Positions 20,707 to 30,813 of a DNA stretch of 64,000 bases are shown here, in pieces. Location: the NCBI GenBank assembly GCA_016713335.1, contig JADJPH010000024.1:1-64000 (forward strand). The letters run 5' to 3'. The notes under the pieces are model-generated. The model saw only the letters and a program-made list of their open reading frames with translations. It made no database searches and was not told the origin of the DNA. A program made the position numbers and the translations under genes. Each line of letters begins with the position of its first letter. Position 1 is the stretch's first letter. The stretch is from Candidatus Fredericiella danica. Its GTDB lineage: Bacteria; Chloroflexota; Anaerolineae; Caldilineales; Caldilineaceae.

Positions 20707-22659
20707 ATGATCGAACCGACTAAACTACACCGAGCCACTGAACTGGCACTGGCACGTCTATTGCCCCGCATCGAGCAAGCATATGCGAAGGCAATGGGAC
20801 CATCGGATTGGAAAACATTCCGGCGTCGCCTGGACGAGCATTTTCCAACCCTCTTTGAACAGTTGTTGATCCTGTACGGCGATCAATACGACTTCTACTA
20901 CCAACTGGAACAGGTGTTGGCGCTGGCAGCCACCACCTGGGGCGAGCGGCCCAAGGAGCTAAAGAAACTGGACGAATCACGTGAGGCAAACCCTCAGTGG
21001 TTTCAGTCGGAGAAGATGCTGGGCGGCGTCTGCTATGTCGACCTTTTCGCCGGCGACCTGCGCCGCTTACGCAAACAAATCCCCTACTTCCAAGAACTTG
21101 GGCTGACCTACCTCCACTTGATGCCGCTCTTCAAAGCGCCATTGGGGGATAACGATGGCGGTTATGCCGTCAGCGACTACCGCGAAGTAGAAGCTCGATT
21201 GGGCACGATGGACGACCTGCGCACGCTTGCCGCCGAATTGCGCAAGGCCGGCATCTCGCTTGTGCTCGACTTTATCTTCAACCATACTTCTGACGAACAT
21301 CGTTGGGCAATCGCTGCGCGCAGCGGCGATCAGGACACACAAGATTACTATTTTCTTTATCCAGATCGCACGATGCCCGATGCCTATGAACGCACCCTGC
21401 GCGAGATCTTTCCGGACAAGCATCCAGGCGCCTTCACCTATCGCACTGAAATCGACCGGTGGGTCTGGACCACGTTCAATGTCTTTCAGTGGGATCTCAA
21501 CTATCGAAACCCAGCCGTCTTCCGCGAAATGGCAGGCGAAATGCTCTACCTGGCCAACGCCGGTGCGGAAGTGCTGCGCCTCGATGCGCTCGCCTTCACC
21601 TGGAAAGAAATGGGCACCGTCTGCGAGAGCCTGCCCAAAGCGCACACCCTGGTGCAAGCCTTTAACGCACTCCTGCGCATCGCCGCGCCCAGTCTGCTAT
21701 TCAAGTCCGAAGCCATCGTGCACCCGGACGAAGTTGCGAAGTACATCAGCAGTAGTGAGTGCCAGCTCTCTTACAATCCGCTGCTGATGGCGCTGCTGTG
21801 GAATTCACTCGCCACCCGTGAGGTGCGCCTGCTGCGGCAATCTCTGTCGCGCCGCTTCCAAATTGCGCCGGATACGGCGTGGGTGAACTATGTACGCTGC
21901 CACGACGACATCGGATGGACCTTTGACGATACCGACGCCCAGGCGCTCGGCATCAATGGCTATGACCATCGCCGCTTTCTCAACGCATTTTATACGGGGC
22001 GGTTTCCAGGGAGCTTTGCGCGCGGCTTGCCTTTCCAGGAGAATCCCCGCACCGGCGACGCCCGCATCTCGGGCATGCTGGCATCCCTGGCCGGTCTCGA
22101 AAGTGCTCTGCGGTCGGGCAACACCGCTGAAATCGAGTTGGCGGTGCGCCGCATCCTGCTCGTCCACGCAATCATCTTGAGCATTGGCGGTGTTCCCCTG
22201 CTTTACCTCGGCGACGAAATCGGCGCGATGAATGACTACGGCTACGTCGAAGACCCCGCCAAGGCAGTAGACAGCCGCTGGGTGCATCGCCCACGCACAG
22301 ATTGGGCAAAGAGGGAAGTGCGCCATGATGCAGCCACCATCGAGGGGCGGATTTATCAGGGACTGCAGCATCTCATCGCAGTGCGTAAGGCCACACCTGC
22401 GTTCGGGGGCAATAAGACCGAAGTGATCAACGTTGGCAACGACCATGTCTTTGCTTACGCCAGGATCAGCACAGGTGGGCAACGGGTGCTGGTGCTTGCA
22501 AATTTCTCAGAAGGTACGCAGGCAATCGCCGCCAACGAATTGCGCCTTTATGGGCTGAACTATCACTTTGCCGACCTCGTTACACAGCGCGACCTTGTGC
22601 TTGGCAGTGAGCCGCTGGTGCTTGAGCCTTATCAGGTTCTTTGGCTGCAGGCCGGCTGA
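20707..22659 (+). CDS. Amylosucrase (GH13)
   Basis: 650 residues. Amylosucrase makes alpha-1,4-glucan and fructose from sucrose. The helical N-terminal domain (1-95) is followed by a (beta/alpha)8 barrel. Catalytic residues align with the Neisseria enzyme: nucleophile Asp293 (LRLDALAFTWKEMGT), acid/base Glu335 (LLFKSEAIVHPDEV), and Asp400/401 (VNYVRCHDDIGWTF). Other motifs are DFIFNHTSDEH and PLLYLGDEIGAMNDYGY. The insert with QWDLNYRNP and the block after HDDIGW are amylosucrase-like rather than alpha-amylase-like; sucrose hydrolase is the main alternative. No export signal is seen. A strong hairpin follows at 22683. Confidence 0.92.
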   Translation: MIEPTKLHRATELALARLLPRIEQAYAKAMGPSDWKTFRRRLDEHFPTLFEQLLILYGDQYDFYYQLEQVLALAATTWGERPKELKKLDESREANPQWFQSEKMLGGVCYVDLFAGDLRRLRKQIPYFQELGLTYLHLMPLFKAPLGDNDGGYAVSDYREVEARLGTMDDLRTLAAELRKAGISLVLDFIFNHTSDEHRWAIAARSGDQDTQDYYFLYPDRTMPDAYERTLREIFPDKHPGAFTYRTEIDRWVWTTFNVFQWDLNYRNPAVFREMAGEMLYLANAGAEVLRLDALAFTWKEMGTVCESLPKAHTLVQAFNALLRIAAPSLLFKSEAIVHPDEVAKYISSSECQLSYNPLLMALLWNSLATREVRLLRQSLSRRFQIAPDTAWVNYVRCHDDIGWTFDDTDAQALGINGYDHRRFLNAFYTGRFPGSFARGLPFQENPRTGDARISGMLASLAGLESALRSGNTAEIELAVRRILLVHAIILSIGGVPLLYLGDEIGAMNDYGYVEDPAKAVDSRWVHRPRTDWAKREVRHDAATIEGRIYQGLQHLIAVRKATPAFGGNKTEVINVGNDHVFAYARISTGGQRVLVLANFSEGTQAIAANELRLYGLNYHFADLVTQRDLVLGSEPLVLEPYQVLWLQAG

Positions 22660-22682
22660 CACACGCCCGAATCAATCAACAA

Positions 22683-22720
22683 GCGCCGCCCAGGAAGGGT
22701 TTTTGCTTCCTGGGCGGCGC
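22683..22720. terminator. Strong hairpin after amylosucrase, between convergent genes
   Basis: A 15-bp perfect stem, gcgccgcccaggaag (22683-22697) and cttcctgggcggcgc (22706-22720). The T-run lies in the loop, not behind the stem, and is followed by gttctcc. It probably ends the plus-strand transcript or both. Nothing else is visible up to 22922. Confidence 0.65.
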
Positions 22721-22922
22721 GTTCTCCGCTTGCACCCACAACACCGGCAAAACCTTACGCCTGTGTAATCTCTGTGATGTGTTTGTATCTATTTCTTGGC
22801 AAGCGTTGGTCTGCCACTCTGTCCAACGTCGACAAAGCCAGCGCCGGCGCTCACCAAGCATGCCGCAAAAGCTACATGGTCAACGAATGATAGCTTTTGT
22901 CTAGCATTCTTCGTCGTGCGTG

Positions 22923-24131
22923 TCATTCGTCGATCTCAATGATTCGCTCCGTGATATGCCCGCTCTCCCGATCGCACAGCATCACTTTCAACCGATTGCC
23001 ATGCATGCGTTCTTCCTTGACCACTGCCATGCCGTCGACCAGCCGTGGCGCAACGGTGATCCGCTTGGCCGGTTCGGGTGCACGCCAGTCGGCCAGGTTA
23101 ATCGGTTCCCACTTTCGGGTCTTGGCCGACTTGAAACAGGCATCGAGCACCGCATTCACAATGTAGCCATCATAGAACGTTTCCATTGGCTGTCTGCCAC
23201 TGTCCATCGCCTCAAACATATCGGTGAACATGTGCGGATAACCAAGTTCGTGCACCTCGTCGCCAACCGGGAAAAGCCAACCCGTCTCGGATTCGGCCTT
23301 TTCTGCAACGTAGCCGCCACTCGCAGCGGTGAACATCTCAAAACCGGTGCGCAGGAAGTGATTCGTCCAGATTGTGCCCGCCGTACCCGCCACTTCGTCA
23401 CGGAGGTCCATCCCCCCGCGGAAGGTCCAACTCACTTCAAACTGCCCGATGGCGCCGCTCTCAAACCGGATCAAAGCGATCGCATTGTCTTCCGCAGGGA
23501 TTGGATGGACCAGTGTGTCGGCCCAACACATCGCCTCGACCGGCCGGTTGTTCTTGCCCATGTAGTTGCGGATGATCTCGACGCAATGGCACCCCAGGTC
23601 GATAATGGCACCGCCGCCCGCCTGCTCCTTGTCCCAGAACCAGGCGCTGTGCGGGCCGGGATGCGTCTCACGTGACCTGGCCCAGGTGACGTCACCTAAT
23701 GCACCCGCCTGCACCGAAGCCAACGCCTTGAGTGTCTTTGGGGTGTAGGCGAGATCTTCGAGGTAGCCATGAAAGACGCCCGCTTTCTCCACCACATCCA
23801 GCATGTGCCTGGCTTCTGCGGCGGTACGGCCGAGCGGCTTGGTGCAAAGGATTGCCTTGCCTGCCGCTGCCGCCATCTCGATGGCCTCGATATGGCGGAA
23901 GTTGGGTAGACCAATGACCACCGTATCAATCTCCGGATCCTGCACCGCGGCTGCCAGACTATCGGTAGCCTTTGGAACATCCCACGTCTTGGCAAAAGCC
24001 TCCGCGCGTTCTTGCTGCCGCGAATAGACCACCGCCACCCGATCTCGCCCACGCTGTCCATGGAGCGACATCGTATAAAACATCCCAATCAGCCCCGTGC
24101 CTAACATCGCAACCTGATGTGCCTTTTGCAT
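22923..24131 (-). CDS. Gfo/Idh/MocA family sugar oxidoreductase (1)
   Basis: 402 residues, SD ggaggag before ATG. The NAD(P)-binding Rossmann motif is MLGTGLIGMFYT, and the family EKP motif appears as ILCTKPLGRTAAEA (Glu replaced by Thr, Lys kept). The second domain has GAIIDLGCHCVEIIRNYMG and GQFEVSWTFRGGMD. The family oxidises or reduces sugar and inositol hydroxyls. It lies 163 bp after the permease genes of the sugar ABC system on the same strand. It is only distantly similar to the other family member at 31753-32904, so the two probably handle different intermediates. Confidence 0.9.
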   Translation of the reverse strand: MQKAHQVAMLGTGLIGMFYTMSLHGQRGRDRVAVVYSRQQERAEAFAKTWDVPKATDSLAAAVQDPEIDTVVIGLPNFRHIEAIEMAAAAGKAILCTKPLGRTAAEARHMLDVVEKAGVFHGYLEDLAYTPKTLKALASVQAGALGDVTWARSRETHPGPHSAWFWDKEQAGGGAIIDLGCHCVEIIRNYMGKNNRPVEAMCWADTLVHPIPAEDNAIALIRFESGAIGQFEVSWTFRGGMDLRDEVAGTAGTIWTNHFLRTGFEMFTAASGGYVAEKAESETGWLFPVGDEVHELGYPHMFTDMFEAMDSGRQPMETFYDGYIVNAVLDACFKSAKTRKWEPINLADWRAPEPAKRITVAPRLVDGMAVVKEERMHGNRLKVMLCDRESGHITERIIEIDE

Positions 24132-24294
24132 ATCGAAATCTCCTCCGAAGAGACTCTCTTATAAACTCAGCAACCAACTCCCTACCGCTTCCCAATCTTC
24201 CACACCTTTCAAGGCACGAGTCAAACCCTCCCGCCAGGGCGCAACGACACAAAGCAATGCACAGGCAAGAAGTGAGGATAGAGGAAACCTTCCT

Positions 24295-25249
24295 CTACTG
24301 CCTCAGCGCCCGCTGCCTTCCATACACCGACAGTAGCGCCAGCAATAGCACGCCCAATACGATCTGGCGCGTGGCCTCGGGCAGTTGCGAAGCGGTTAGC
24401 AGACTCGTCAACAACGTCAAGACGAGTGCGCCAGCCATCGTGCCCCAATACGAGCCTTTCCCACCGGCCAACACCGTACCGCCGATCACGACCGCCGCAA
24501 CCGAGGGGAACAGATAGGGCGTCCCAAGGTTAAGAAAGACATTCTGCGTAAAGCCAAGCAGGATAAAGCCGCCAAACGCCGACAGCACGCCTGACGCCAT
24601 GTACGTGAGGACTACGACAACCGGCACGCGCACCCCAGACAAGCGCGCGGTCTCGCGGTTGACGCCAACCGCAAACAGGCGCTTGCCGTAGCCGGTGCGC
24701 TCCAACAGCATCCACATGAGCGTGCCAACCAGCAGCCAGATGACAACGATCCCCGGCAGTGGTCCCAACAATGGCTGTGAAATGGCCTCCCCCATGATGG
24801 GAGCCGCTTTACCGATCATCTGGCCCTGGGTGACGACAAGAATCGTCCCCTGCACAATGCCCGTCATGCCAAGCGTCATGACCAACGGCGGAATCCCCAA
24901 CGCCATCACGCCAATGCCATTGGCAAGGCCAATCAGCGCACCGGCGGCAAGGGCGACGGCGAGGGCCGGTATGACCATGCCATTGTTGCCGTTGACAATC
25001 CGGAAGACCAGAATCGCGCTCAATGTCACCACCGCGCCGACGGAGAGGTCAATGCCCTCATGGCCGGAGATGATCACCAGGGTTTGCCCGGCAGCAATGA
25101 TCCCCAGGAAGGCGGCCAGACGGATAATGTTGATGGCCTGGGCCACACTGACAAAGCCCGGTTGTAGCAGACCACCCAGAAAGAAGAGGACCACGGCCAG
25201 CAACAGTGCGATCAACTGGGGGGGAGAGTTTTACGCGAACAGCGCTCAT
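24295..25249 (-). CDS. Sugar ABC transporter permease, RbsC type (second permease)
   Basis: About 318 residues from MSAVRVKLSP at 25249 (SD gagga). The run of seven C near 25220 carries a one-base indel that breaks the frame between KLSP and QLIALLLAVV. The BPD_transp_2 hallmarks are AAFLGIIAAGQTLVIISGHEGIDLSVGAVVTL, NGIGVMALGIPPLVMTLGM, GYGKRLFAVGVNRETARLSGV and VAAVVIGGTVLAGGKGSYWGT. Eight to ten membrane helices. The start overlaps the stop of the first permease by four bases (ATGA). Together they would form a heterodimeric channel. Confidence 0.93.
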
Positions 25250-26211
25250 CGATTCCTCCTCAGCAATCGCACCAGACCAGGCGCAGCAAGGGCAACCACG
25301 ATGATCAACGCATCGACGAGGGTCTGCCACCAGTTTGGCACGTTCGCAAACGAGATGATATTGCGAATGATCCCCAGTACGATCACACCGAGAATGCTGC
25401 CAAACACGCCACCTTGACCACCGCTCAGCCGTGTACCGCCCAGCACCACCGCAACCACCGAGTCCAACGTAAAGGAATCGCCAATCCGCGGGTCACCGGA
25501 ACTGGTGCCCAACGACAGCGCCACACCCGCCAACGCCGCAATCAAACCGGACAAGACATAGGTGCTAAAACGGATCCAGTTAACCGGCACGCCCGTGGCA
25601 TAGGCGGCGTCTGGTTGGCCACCCACGGCAAATAGGTAGCGACCATAGCGGGTTGATCGCAACAACCACCACGCAAGCACCAGCGCAAGTGCGATGTAAA
25701 TCCCCAGTGGTAGCCCCAATGGCGTTTCACGTCGATAGAACTGCGACAACAATTTGGGCACCGTGCCACCGGGACGGGGCAGCACCCAGAGTGCGAGGCC
25801 GGAGAAGATGAATGAGGTCGCATAGGTCGTGACAATCGGCTGCAGCCGCAAGATTGCAACGGCAAAACCGTTGAGCGCTCCCGCTGCCATGCCGGCCAGA
25901 CATCCAAGCCCAACAATGAGTAAAAAACCACCTGGACCGGTGTCCGGGGCAAGGTTGGTGACAAGAATTGCCGTGACCATCGACAAAATAGCGCCAACGG
26001 ACAAATCAATGCCACCGCCGATGACGACGAAGGTCTGGCCTACCGCAAGGATCATCAGCGGCACAAAGGTGCGGAAATTGCCGTTGAGCACGCGCGTCTC
26101 AAAGAGATTCGGCTGCAGCATCCAGTTGATGGCAAGCAACACAAGTAGGAGGCCCAGTGTGAAGAGATAGGGATTTCTACGCAGAATTCGTTGCAGCGTC
26201 ATCCGGCTCAT
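25246..26211 (-). CDS. Sugar ABC transporter permease, RbsC type (first permease)
   Basis: 321 residues, multipass. Family motifs are LMILAVGQTFVVIGGGIDLSVGAILSM, GFAVAILRLQPIVTTYATSFIFSGLAL, RYGRYLFAVGGQPDAAYATGV and SVVAVVLGGTRLSGGQGGVFG. The start overlaps the ATPase stop by four bases and its stop overlaps the second permease, so the three genes are translationally coupled. It imports a pentose, hexose or polyol; the ligand is set by the binding protein. Confidence 0.94.
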   Translation of the reverse strand: MSRMTLQRILRRNPYLFTLGLLLVLLAINWMLQPNLFETRVLNGNFRTFVPLMILAVGQTFVVIGGGIDLSVGAILSMVTAILVTNLAPDTGPGGFLLIVGLGCLAGMAAGALNGFAVAILRLQPIVTTYATSFIFSGLALWVLPRPGGTVPKLLSQFYRRETPLGLPLGIYIALALVLAWWLLRSTRYGRYLFAVGGQPDAAYATGVPVNWIRFSTYVLSGLIAALAGVALSLGTSSGDPRIGDSFTLDSVVAVVLGGTRLSGGQGGVFGSILGVIVLGIIRNIISFANVPNWWQTLVDALIIVVALAAPGLVRLLRRNR

Positions 26212-27737
26212 TGGATGCTCCCATGACTTGCGCCGACGCTGGCGGCGATCAGGTTTGAGCGAGTCAATGAATCACCCCGCACCAGTTCGGCACGAATGAC
26301 GCCATCATGCAGCACAAGCACCCGGTCACACAGCCCAAGCAACTCGGCATCGTCGCTGCTGTAGAAGACGATCGCTGTGCCCGCCTGACGTAATTCTCCC
26401 AGCAGGCGGTAGATCTCCGCCTTGGCGCCCACATCAACCCCCTTGGTCGGGTCATTGAGCAACAAGATGCGCGGGTTGCGCAGGAGCCACTTGCCGATCA
26501 CCACCTTCTGCGCATTGCCACCGCTCAAGCTATTGACCGGGGCCTCCAGTCCGGCCATCACAATGCTCAGATCAGTCGCCGCCTGTCCTGCATCGCGTGT
26601 GGCGGCGCTCGTTCGCAGCGGGAAACCATATTTAGCCCACGATGGCAGTTGGAGGTTTTCAAGAATTGAACGGATGGCGAGGAGGCCCTGGGTGTTGCGA
26701 TCGCCCGGTACGTAAGCAACGCCGGCGTCGACGGCATCCTTGGGGTGTTTCCATTGCACCGGCCGGCCGCTAATTTCAATCGCGCCGCCGTGACGAATGG
26801 CGCCAAAGACCGCTAACAGGATGTCCTCCTGGCCCTGGCCGCGCAGCCCGCCCAACCCGAGCAACTCCCCGTCATGCACATCAAAGCTAACGTCGCGCAA
26901 CGTCTGCGAGGTCAGCGTCCGCACTTGCAGGCGCACGGCCGCTAGTCCAGTCCCATTCACATGGGTGTCGTCGCGGTGGGCAGCCAGCGCGGCATCGGCA
27001 TCGGCTGACTCACCTGTCATCAGCGCCACCACGGCAGCCTCACTCGCACCGGCATGCACCAGATCGCCGACGGTCTGCCCATTGCGCATCACGACGATGC
27101 GGTCAGCAATCCGAAAGACTTCTTCCATCCGGTGCGATACAAAGACGATTGCGCGCCCATCCCGTTTCCATTGCTCGATCAAATCGAAGAGCCGGTTCAC
27201 CTGCTGGCTATCCAGACTTGCCGTCGCCTCGTCCAGAATGATGAAACGCGGGTCGAGGCTGAATGTCTTCAGAATCTCGACAATCTGTTTAGCGTCAGGG
27301 GTCAGATCTTTGACGGGCGTCTCCGGATCCAGCACAGGGATCACACCCGCAAATTGATCCAGCAGGCCCCGCGTGCGATCCAGCGTTGCACGGCGATTCA
27401 CCGGCAAGCCAAAGTGCAGCGGTTCGTGGGTTAGCCAGATATTCTCCGCAATGCTCATATCGGGGATCAGACTCAGTTCCTGATAGACCGCCGTAATCCC
27501 ACGCGCCCGCGCGGCATGCGGATGGGCAAAAGTCACCGGCTGTCCGTCTAGAATGAGTTCGCCGCCATCCGGCGTCACCACGCCGGTGATGATCTTGCTG
27601 AGGGTGCTCTTACCACTGCCGTTGGCACCAACCAGGGCGACGACTTCACCGGAAGCAACCGCCAGGGTGCCGTCCGACAGCGCCGTCACACCCCCATAAC
27701 GCTTCGTGACGTGCTGGGCTGAGAGTGAAATTTGCAT
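26208..27737 (-). CDS. Sugar ABC transporter ATP-binding protein (RbsA/MglA type)
   Basis: 509 residues with two ABC domains, typical of CUT2 systems. The N-terminal domain has Walker A GANGSGKST, Q-loop AVYQELSLI, an altered signature (LTPDAKQIVEI), Walker B FIILDEATASLD and VSHRMEEV. The C-terminal domain has a degenerate Walker A (GLRGQGQED) but an intact signature LSGGNAQKVVIGKWL and Walker B ILLLNDPTKGVDVGAK. One working and one degenerate site is normal for this family. It lies 70 bp downstream of the binding-protein gene. Confidence 0.95.
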   Translation of the reverse strand: MQISLSAQHVTKRYGGVTALSDGTLAVASGEVVALVGANGSGKSTLSKIITGVVTPDGGELILDGQPVTFAHPHAARARGITAVYQELSLIPDMSIAENIWLTHEPLHFGLPVNRRATLDRTRGLLDQFAGVIPVLDPETPVKDLTPDAKQIVEILKTFSLDPRFIILDEATASLDSQQVNRLFDLIEQWKRDGRAIVFVSHRMEEVFRIADRIVVMRNGQTVGDLVHAGASEAAVVALMTGESADADAALAAHRDDTHVNGTGLAAVRLQVRTLTSQTLRDVSFDVHDGELLGLGGLRGQGQEDILLAVFGAIRHGGAIEISGRPVQWKHPKDAVDAGVAYVPGDRNTQGLLAIRSILENLQLPSWAKYGFPLRTSAATRDAGQAATDLSIVMAGLEAPVNSLSGGNAQKVVIGKWLLRNPRILLLNDPTKGVDVGAKAEIYRLLGELRQAGTAIVFYSSDDAELLGLCDRVLVLHDGVIRAELVRGDSLTRSNLIAASVGASHGSIQ

Positions 27738-27807
27738 AGCGGTTTTGAGGTGGAAAAATGGGAGGGGAACCTATGCGGTTCCCCCTATTAGCAGCATACC
27801 CGATCGC

Positions 27808-28956
27808 TTACTTGAAGAATCCGTCCGCTGTCGCCTGGTCGATGATACCGTCGAGTGTGTACGACGCCGGGAGGTCCTTCACCTTGGCAAATTCATCGGC
27901 CAGGGTCTCCGGTGTGACGGTGCCAGGAATCGGGACATACAGCGTATTGCCGCAAGGACCCGCAAGCTTGGATTCATCGAGTTGCTTGCCCTGCAACAGG
28001 TTCACCATCACGCGCAGCCCGCTGGCAGCAACGCCCGGTGGGTTGACAACGCCGATGCTCTTGAAGTCAGGATTTTCCTGCAGCACTTCTTCCCACAGGG
28101 CCAGATAGCTCTGGCGCGCTTCGCCGGAGACGATCGGCCACTTTGCCGGCGCTGCCGTCTTGATGGCGGTCAGCACACCAAACGCCATCCCGTCCTGCGT
28201 CCACACACCGTCGATGTTGGGGATGGAGGCCAGGAAGTTACTCATGACCTGTTGTCCGGTCGCCTGGTCCCACTTGCCGGTGTCGCGACCAACCACCTTG
28301 ATGTCCGGATACTTGTCCAACACTTCCTGCACGCCGGCCATGCGTGCTTCATTGGCTGGATGGCCAACAAAGCCTTCGATGAGCACGATGTCGCCCTTGC
28401 CCCCCAGTTGGTCGGCCAGCCACTGTGCGCTGATCTTGGCCCATTCCTTCTGATCGATCACGACGTTGATCACACCTGGGGCGCAGATTTCCTGGTCGAT
28501 CGCAATGACCGGCACACCCGCGGCGACAACCTCTTCCAGGGTCGTGTTCAAGGCATTAACATCACCCGGGTTGATGATGATGCCGTTCACGCCCTTATTC
28601 ACCAGATTTTGGATCTGCTGAATCTGGCCCTGCGCATCCGTGTCGGCGCTTTCGATGACCAGATCGTTGGTCAGCCCGGCATCCTTGAATTCCGTGTTGA
28701 CGGCCTCCATCTGCTGGATCATCTGCGTGCGCCACTCGCTACCCACGAAGCTATTGGACAGACCAATGGTGAATGGCGGCTCACCGGCCGGAACCTGGGG
28801 CAGTACAGCCGCATCTGCGGCAGGCGCAGCCTCGGCTGCTGCTTCTGTTGCTTCCGCAGGGGCAGCTGCTGGAGCCGCCACGGGCGCCGCACAGGCCACC
28901 AATACCATGCTGGCGACAAGCAGTGTCGTCAGCAACAACGCAACTTTGCGATTCAT
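27808..28956 (-). CDS. Sugar-binding lipoprotein of the CUT2 ABC transporter
   Basis: 382 residues from MNRKVALLLT at 28956, chosen for its perfect SD (aggagg, 6 bp upstream); a longer reading to 29043 has none. The lipobox LVACAAP makes it a lipoprotein. An Ala/Pro/Glu linker follows. The Peripla_BP_4 fold has FTIGLSNSFVGSEWRTQM, QIQNLVNKGVNGIIINPGDVNALNTTLEE and VPVIAIDQEICAPGVINVVID. The Asp/Asn/Arg pattern is of the ribose/xylose/inositol type, but the sugar is not predictable. It is separated from deoC by 137 bp that holds its own possible promoter. Confidence 0.93.
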   Translation of the reverse strand: MNRKVALLLTTLLVASMVLVACAAPVAAPAAAPAEATEAAAEAAPAADAAVLPQVPAGEPPFTIGLSNSFVGSEWRTQMIQQMEAVNTEFKDAGLTNDLVIESADTDAQGQIQQIQNLVNKGVNGIIINPGDVNALNTTLEEVVAAGVPVIAIDQEICAPGVINVVIDQKEWAKISAQWLADQLGGKGDIVLIEGFVGHPANEARMAGVQEVLDKYPDIKVVGRDTGKWDQATGQQVMSNFLASIPNIDGVWTQDGMAFGVLTAIKTAAPAKWPIVSGEARQSYLALWEEVLQENPDFKSIGVVNPPGVAASGLRVMVNLLQGKQLDESKLAGPCGNTLYVPIPGTVTPETLADEFAKVKDLPASYTLDGIIDQATADGFFK

Positions 28957-28998
28957 GTATCCTCCTGTCTGGATGAAAAAAGAATGGGGAACACCTCT

Positions 28999-29029
28999 AT
29001 TGTAAACCAACGCCGGGAACTTCTGTGAA
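28999..29029 (-). promoter_or_regulatory. Possible promoter of the transporter genes
   Basis: Minus-strand TACAAT (28999-29004) with TTCACA (29024-29029), spacer 19 bp. The -10 is good; the spacing is loose. It would let the transporter be expressed apart from the enzymes upstream. Confidence 0.4.
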
Positions 29030-29093
29030 TTGGGGCAAGCCACCCATCAGGCGCAGCCTACACCCTGCACTGCCCGGCGCATCAACCGCCCAG

Positions 29094-29779
29094 TTATGCC
29101 TGAAACCGCACCTTGTACTCTTCAAGAATCTCGCTTGTCCTCGTTGCACCACAGCGCGTGACGCCCAGCGTGCGCACCTCCAGGAGCCGATCAAGCGAAC
29201 GCACCCCTCCGGCGGCCTTTACCTGCACCTGCGGGGCCGCATAGGTGCGCATCAGGATCAGATCCGCATCGGTGGCGCCGCCCGTGCCATACCCCGTCGA
29301 CGTCTTGACCCAGTCACACCCGAGTTCGCTGCAGATCTCGCACAATCGGATTTTCTGCGCATCGGTGAGATAGCAGTTTTCGAAGATTACCTTGATTTTC
29401 TGCCCCGCGTCGTGTACTGGCGCCGGTAACCGCTTGAATGTCCGCACGCACATAATCCCAGTTTTCCGCTGAGCACCTGGCTGATGTTCACCACCATGTC
29501 CAATTCCTGCCCACCGTCGGCCAGCGCCAATTTTGCCTCCGCAACCTTGACGCCGGTCGTGTGGCCGCCATGTGGAAAGCCAATCGTCGTACTTGCCTTC
29601 ACATCACTCCCCGCCAGCCGTTGTGCACACCGGCGCAAGTAGTACGGCATGATGCAAACACTTGCCACATCGTAGCGCAGCGCCACATCAATCCCCGCTT
29701 CCAACTCGGCCGCCGGTATCGTTGGATTGAGCAGCGAGTGGTCGATCATCTTTGCGATTTGTTGATAGGTTGGATCCAT
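29094..29779 (-). CDS. deoC: Deoxyribose-phosphate aldolase-like enzyme DeoC (frameshifted)
   Basis: About 228 residues from MDPTYQQIAKMIDHSLLNPT. The class I aldolase barrel shows VASVCIMPYYLRR, TTIGFPHGGHTTGVKVAEA, DMVVNISQVLSG, KVIFENCYLTD, the Schiff-base lysine in WVKTSTGYGTGGAT, and VKAAGGVRSLDRLLE. The frame breaks near 29450. Classical DeoC cleaves 2-deoxyribose 5-phosphate to acetaldehyde and glyceraldehyde 3-phosphate. Its place in a sugar oxidoreductase-isomerase-kinase operon, without other nucleoside-salvage genes, suggests it may cleave another phosphorylated (deoxy)sugar. Confidence 0.9.
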
Positions 29780-29812
29780 GGACCTTTGGAATGGTCCCTT
29801 TCGCATCACGTA

Positions 29813-30803
29813 TCATCGTTCTGATGGCCTACGAGATACCAATAGTCCCGCCCGAGCAATGCCGCCCAAGGCAATTCCCCATGGCGGCTTTGTTTCCAAG
29901 CAGCGACGGTTCAACGCGCAGTTCATCCGCTGGAAACATCCCAATCCGTTGCCGGACCGTGGCCCGCACCGTGTCAAACAAGAGTGGCCCGATCTCGGCC
30001 ACACTGCCGCCAATCACGACGAGATCCGGGTGTAGGATTGCAAACACATTGGCAACGCCGATGCCAAGATATTCGGCAGCGCGCACCAGGATGTCGCGCA
30101 CGGCCACGTCGCCTGCTGCTGCAGCGAGCGCCATCTCATGTGGCGTCACACGTCCGGCATCCCCGTTGACCAACTCCTGCAGCCGCGTGGTTTGTCCCGT
30201 CAAGAGCAACCGCACCCCTTCAGCCGTGATCGCCGGCCCGCTGCAGAGGGTTTCGAGGCAGCCTCGGCTGCCGCACCCGCACCTTGGTCCGTCGGGTATG
30301 ATGGTGTGGTGGCCGAACTCGCCCGCCGTACCATTCGGCCCCAGGTGGAGATGGCCATCGATCGTAAAGCCACCGCCGATGCCCGTGCCGACCGCAAAGA
30401 AGGCAAGGTTGCCCACTTGCCGGCCATGCCCATAGACCAGTTCACCCAACGTCGCTGCACGCACGTCATTCAAGAGATAGATGGGGCAACCCAGGCGCGG
30501 TTCCAACACGTCCGCAACAGGCACGCCACGCCACTGCGTCGGCAGGTTGGGCAGGAACTTGACGCTCCCGCGAGCGATGTCCGCTTCCCCAGGAATCCCC
30601 ATCCCAAGTGCGGCTGGGCGCCGCCCAACCTCGTCGCTCAGCGCTTCAACCAACGCCCCGATGCGCGCCAGCACCGCGGCTGGTCCTTCATGCGCTTGCG
30701 TCGGCGTTTTGTGTTCAGCCAATACCTGGCCGTCGGTGGTCGCCAGCGCGCATGCAATCTTGGTGCCGCCGAGGTCGACACTCGCAAAGACATCTTCGGT
30801 CAT
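29813..30803 (-). CDS. ROK family sugar kinase (frameshifted near the C-terminus)
   Basis: About 330 residues from MTEDVFASVDLGGTKIACALA at 30803, 10 bp after the isomerase stop. The phosphate loop is DLGGTK. The ROK zinc site is CGCGSRGCLETL, with GTAGEFGHHTI as the preceding signature. GTGIGGGFTIDG and LHPDLVVIGGSVAEIG complete the fold. The frame breaks near 29890 in a G-rich stretch; the restored end reads ALGGIARAGLLV. It has no N-terminal helix-turn-helix, so it is a kinase, not a ROK repressor. It probably phosphorylates the imported sugar or its oxidised or isomerised product. Confidence 0.93.
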
Positions 30804-30813
30804 CAAGCGGTCC

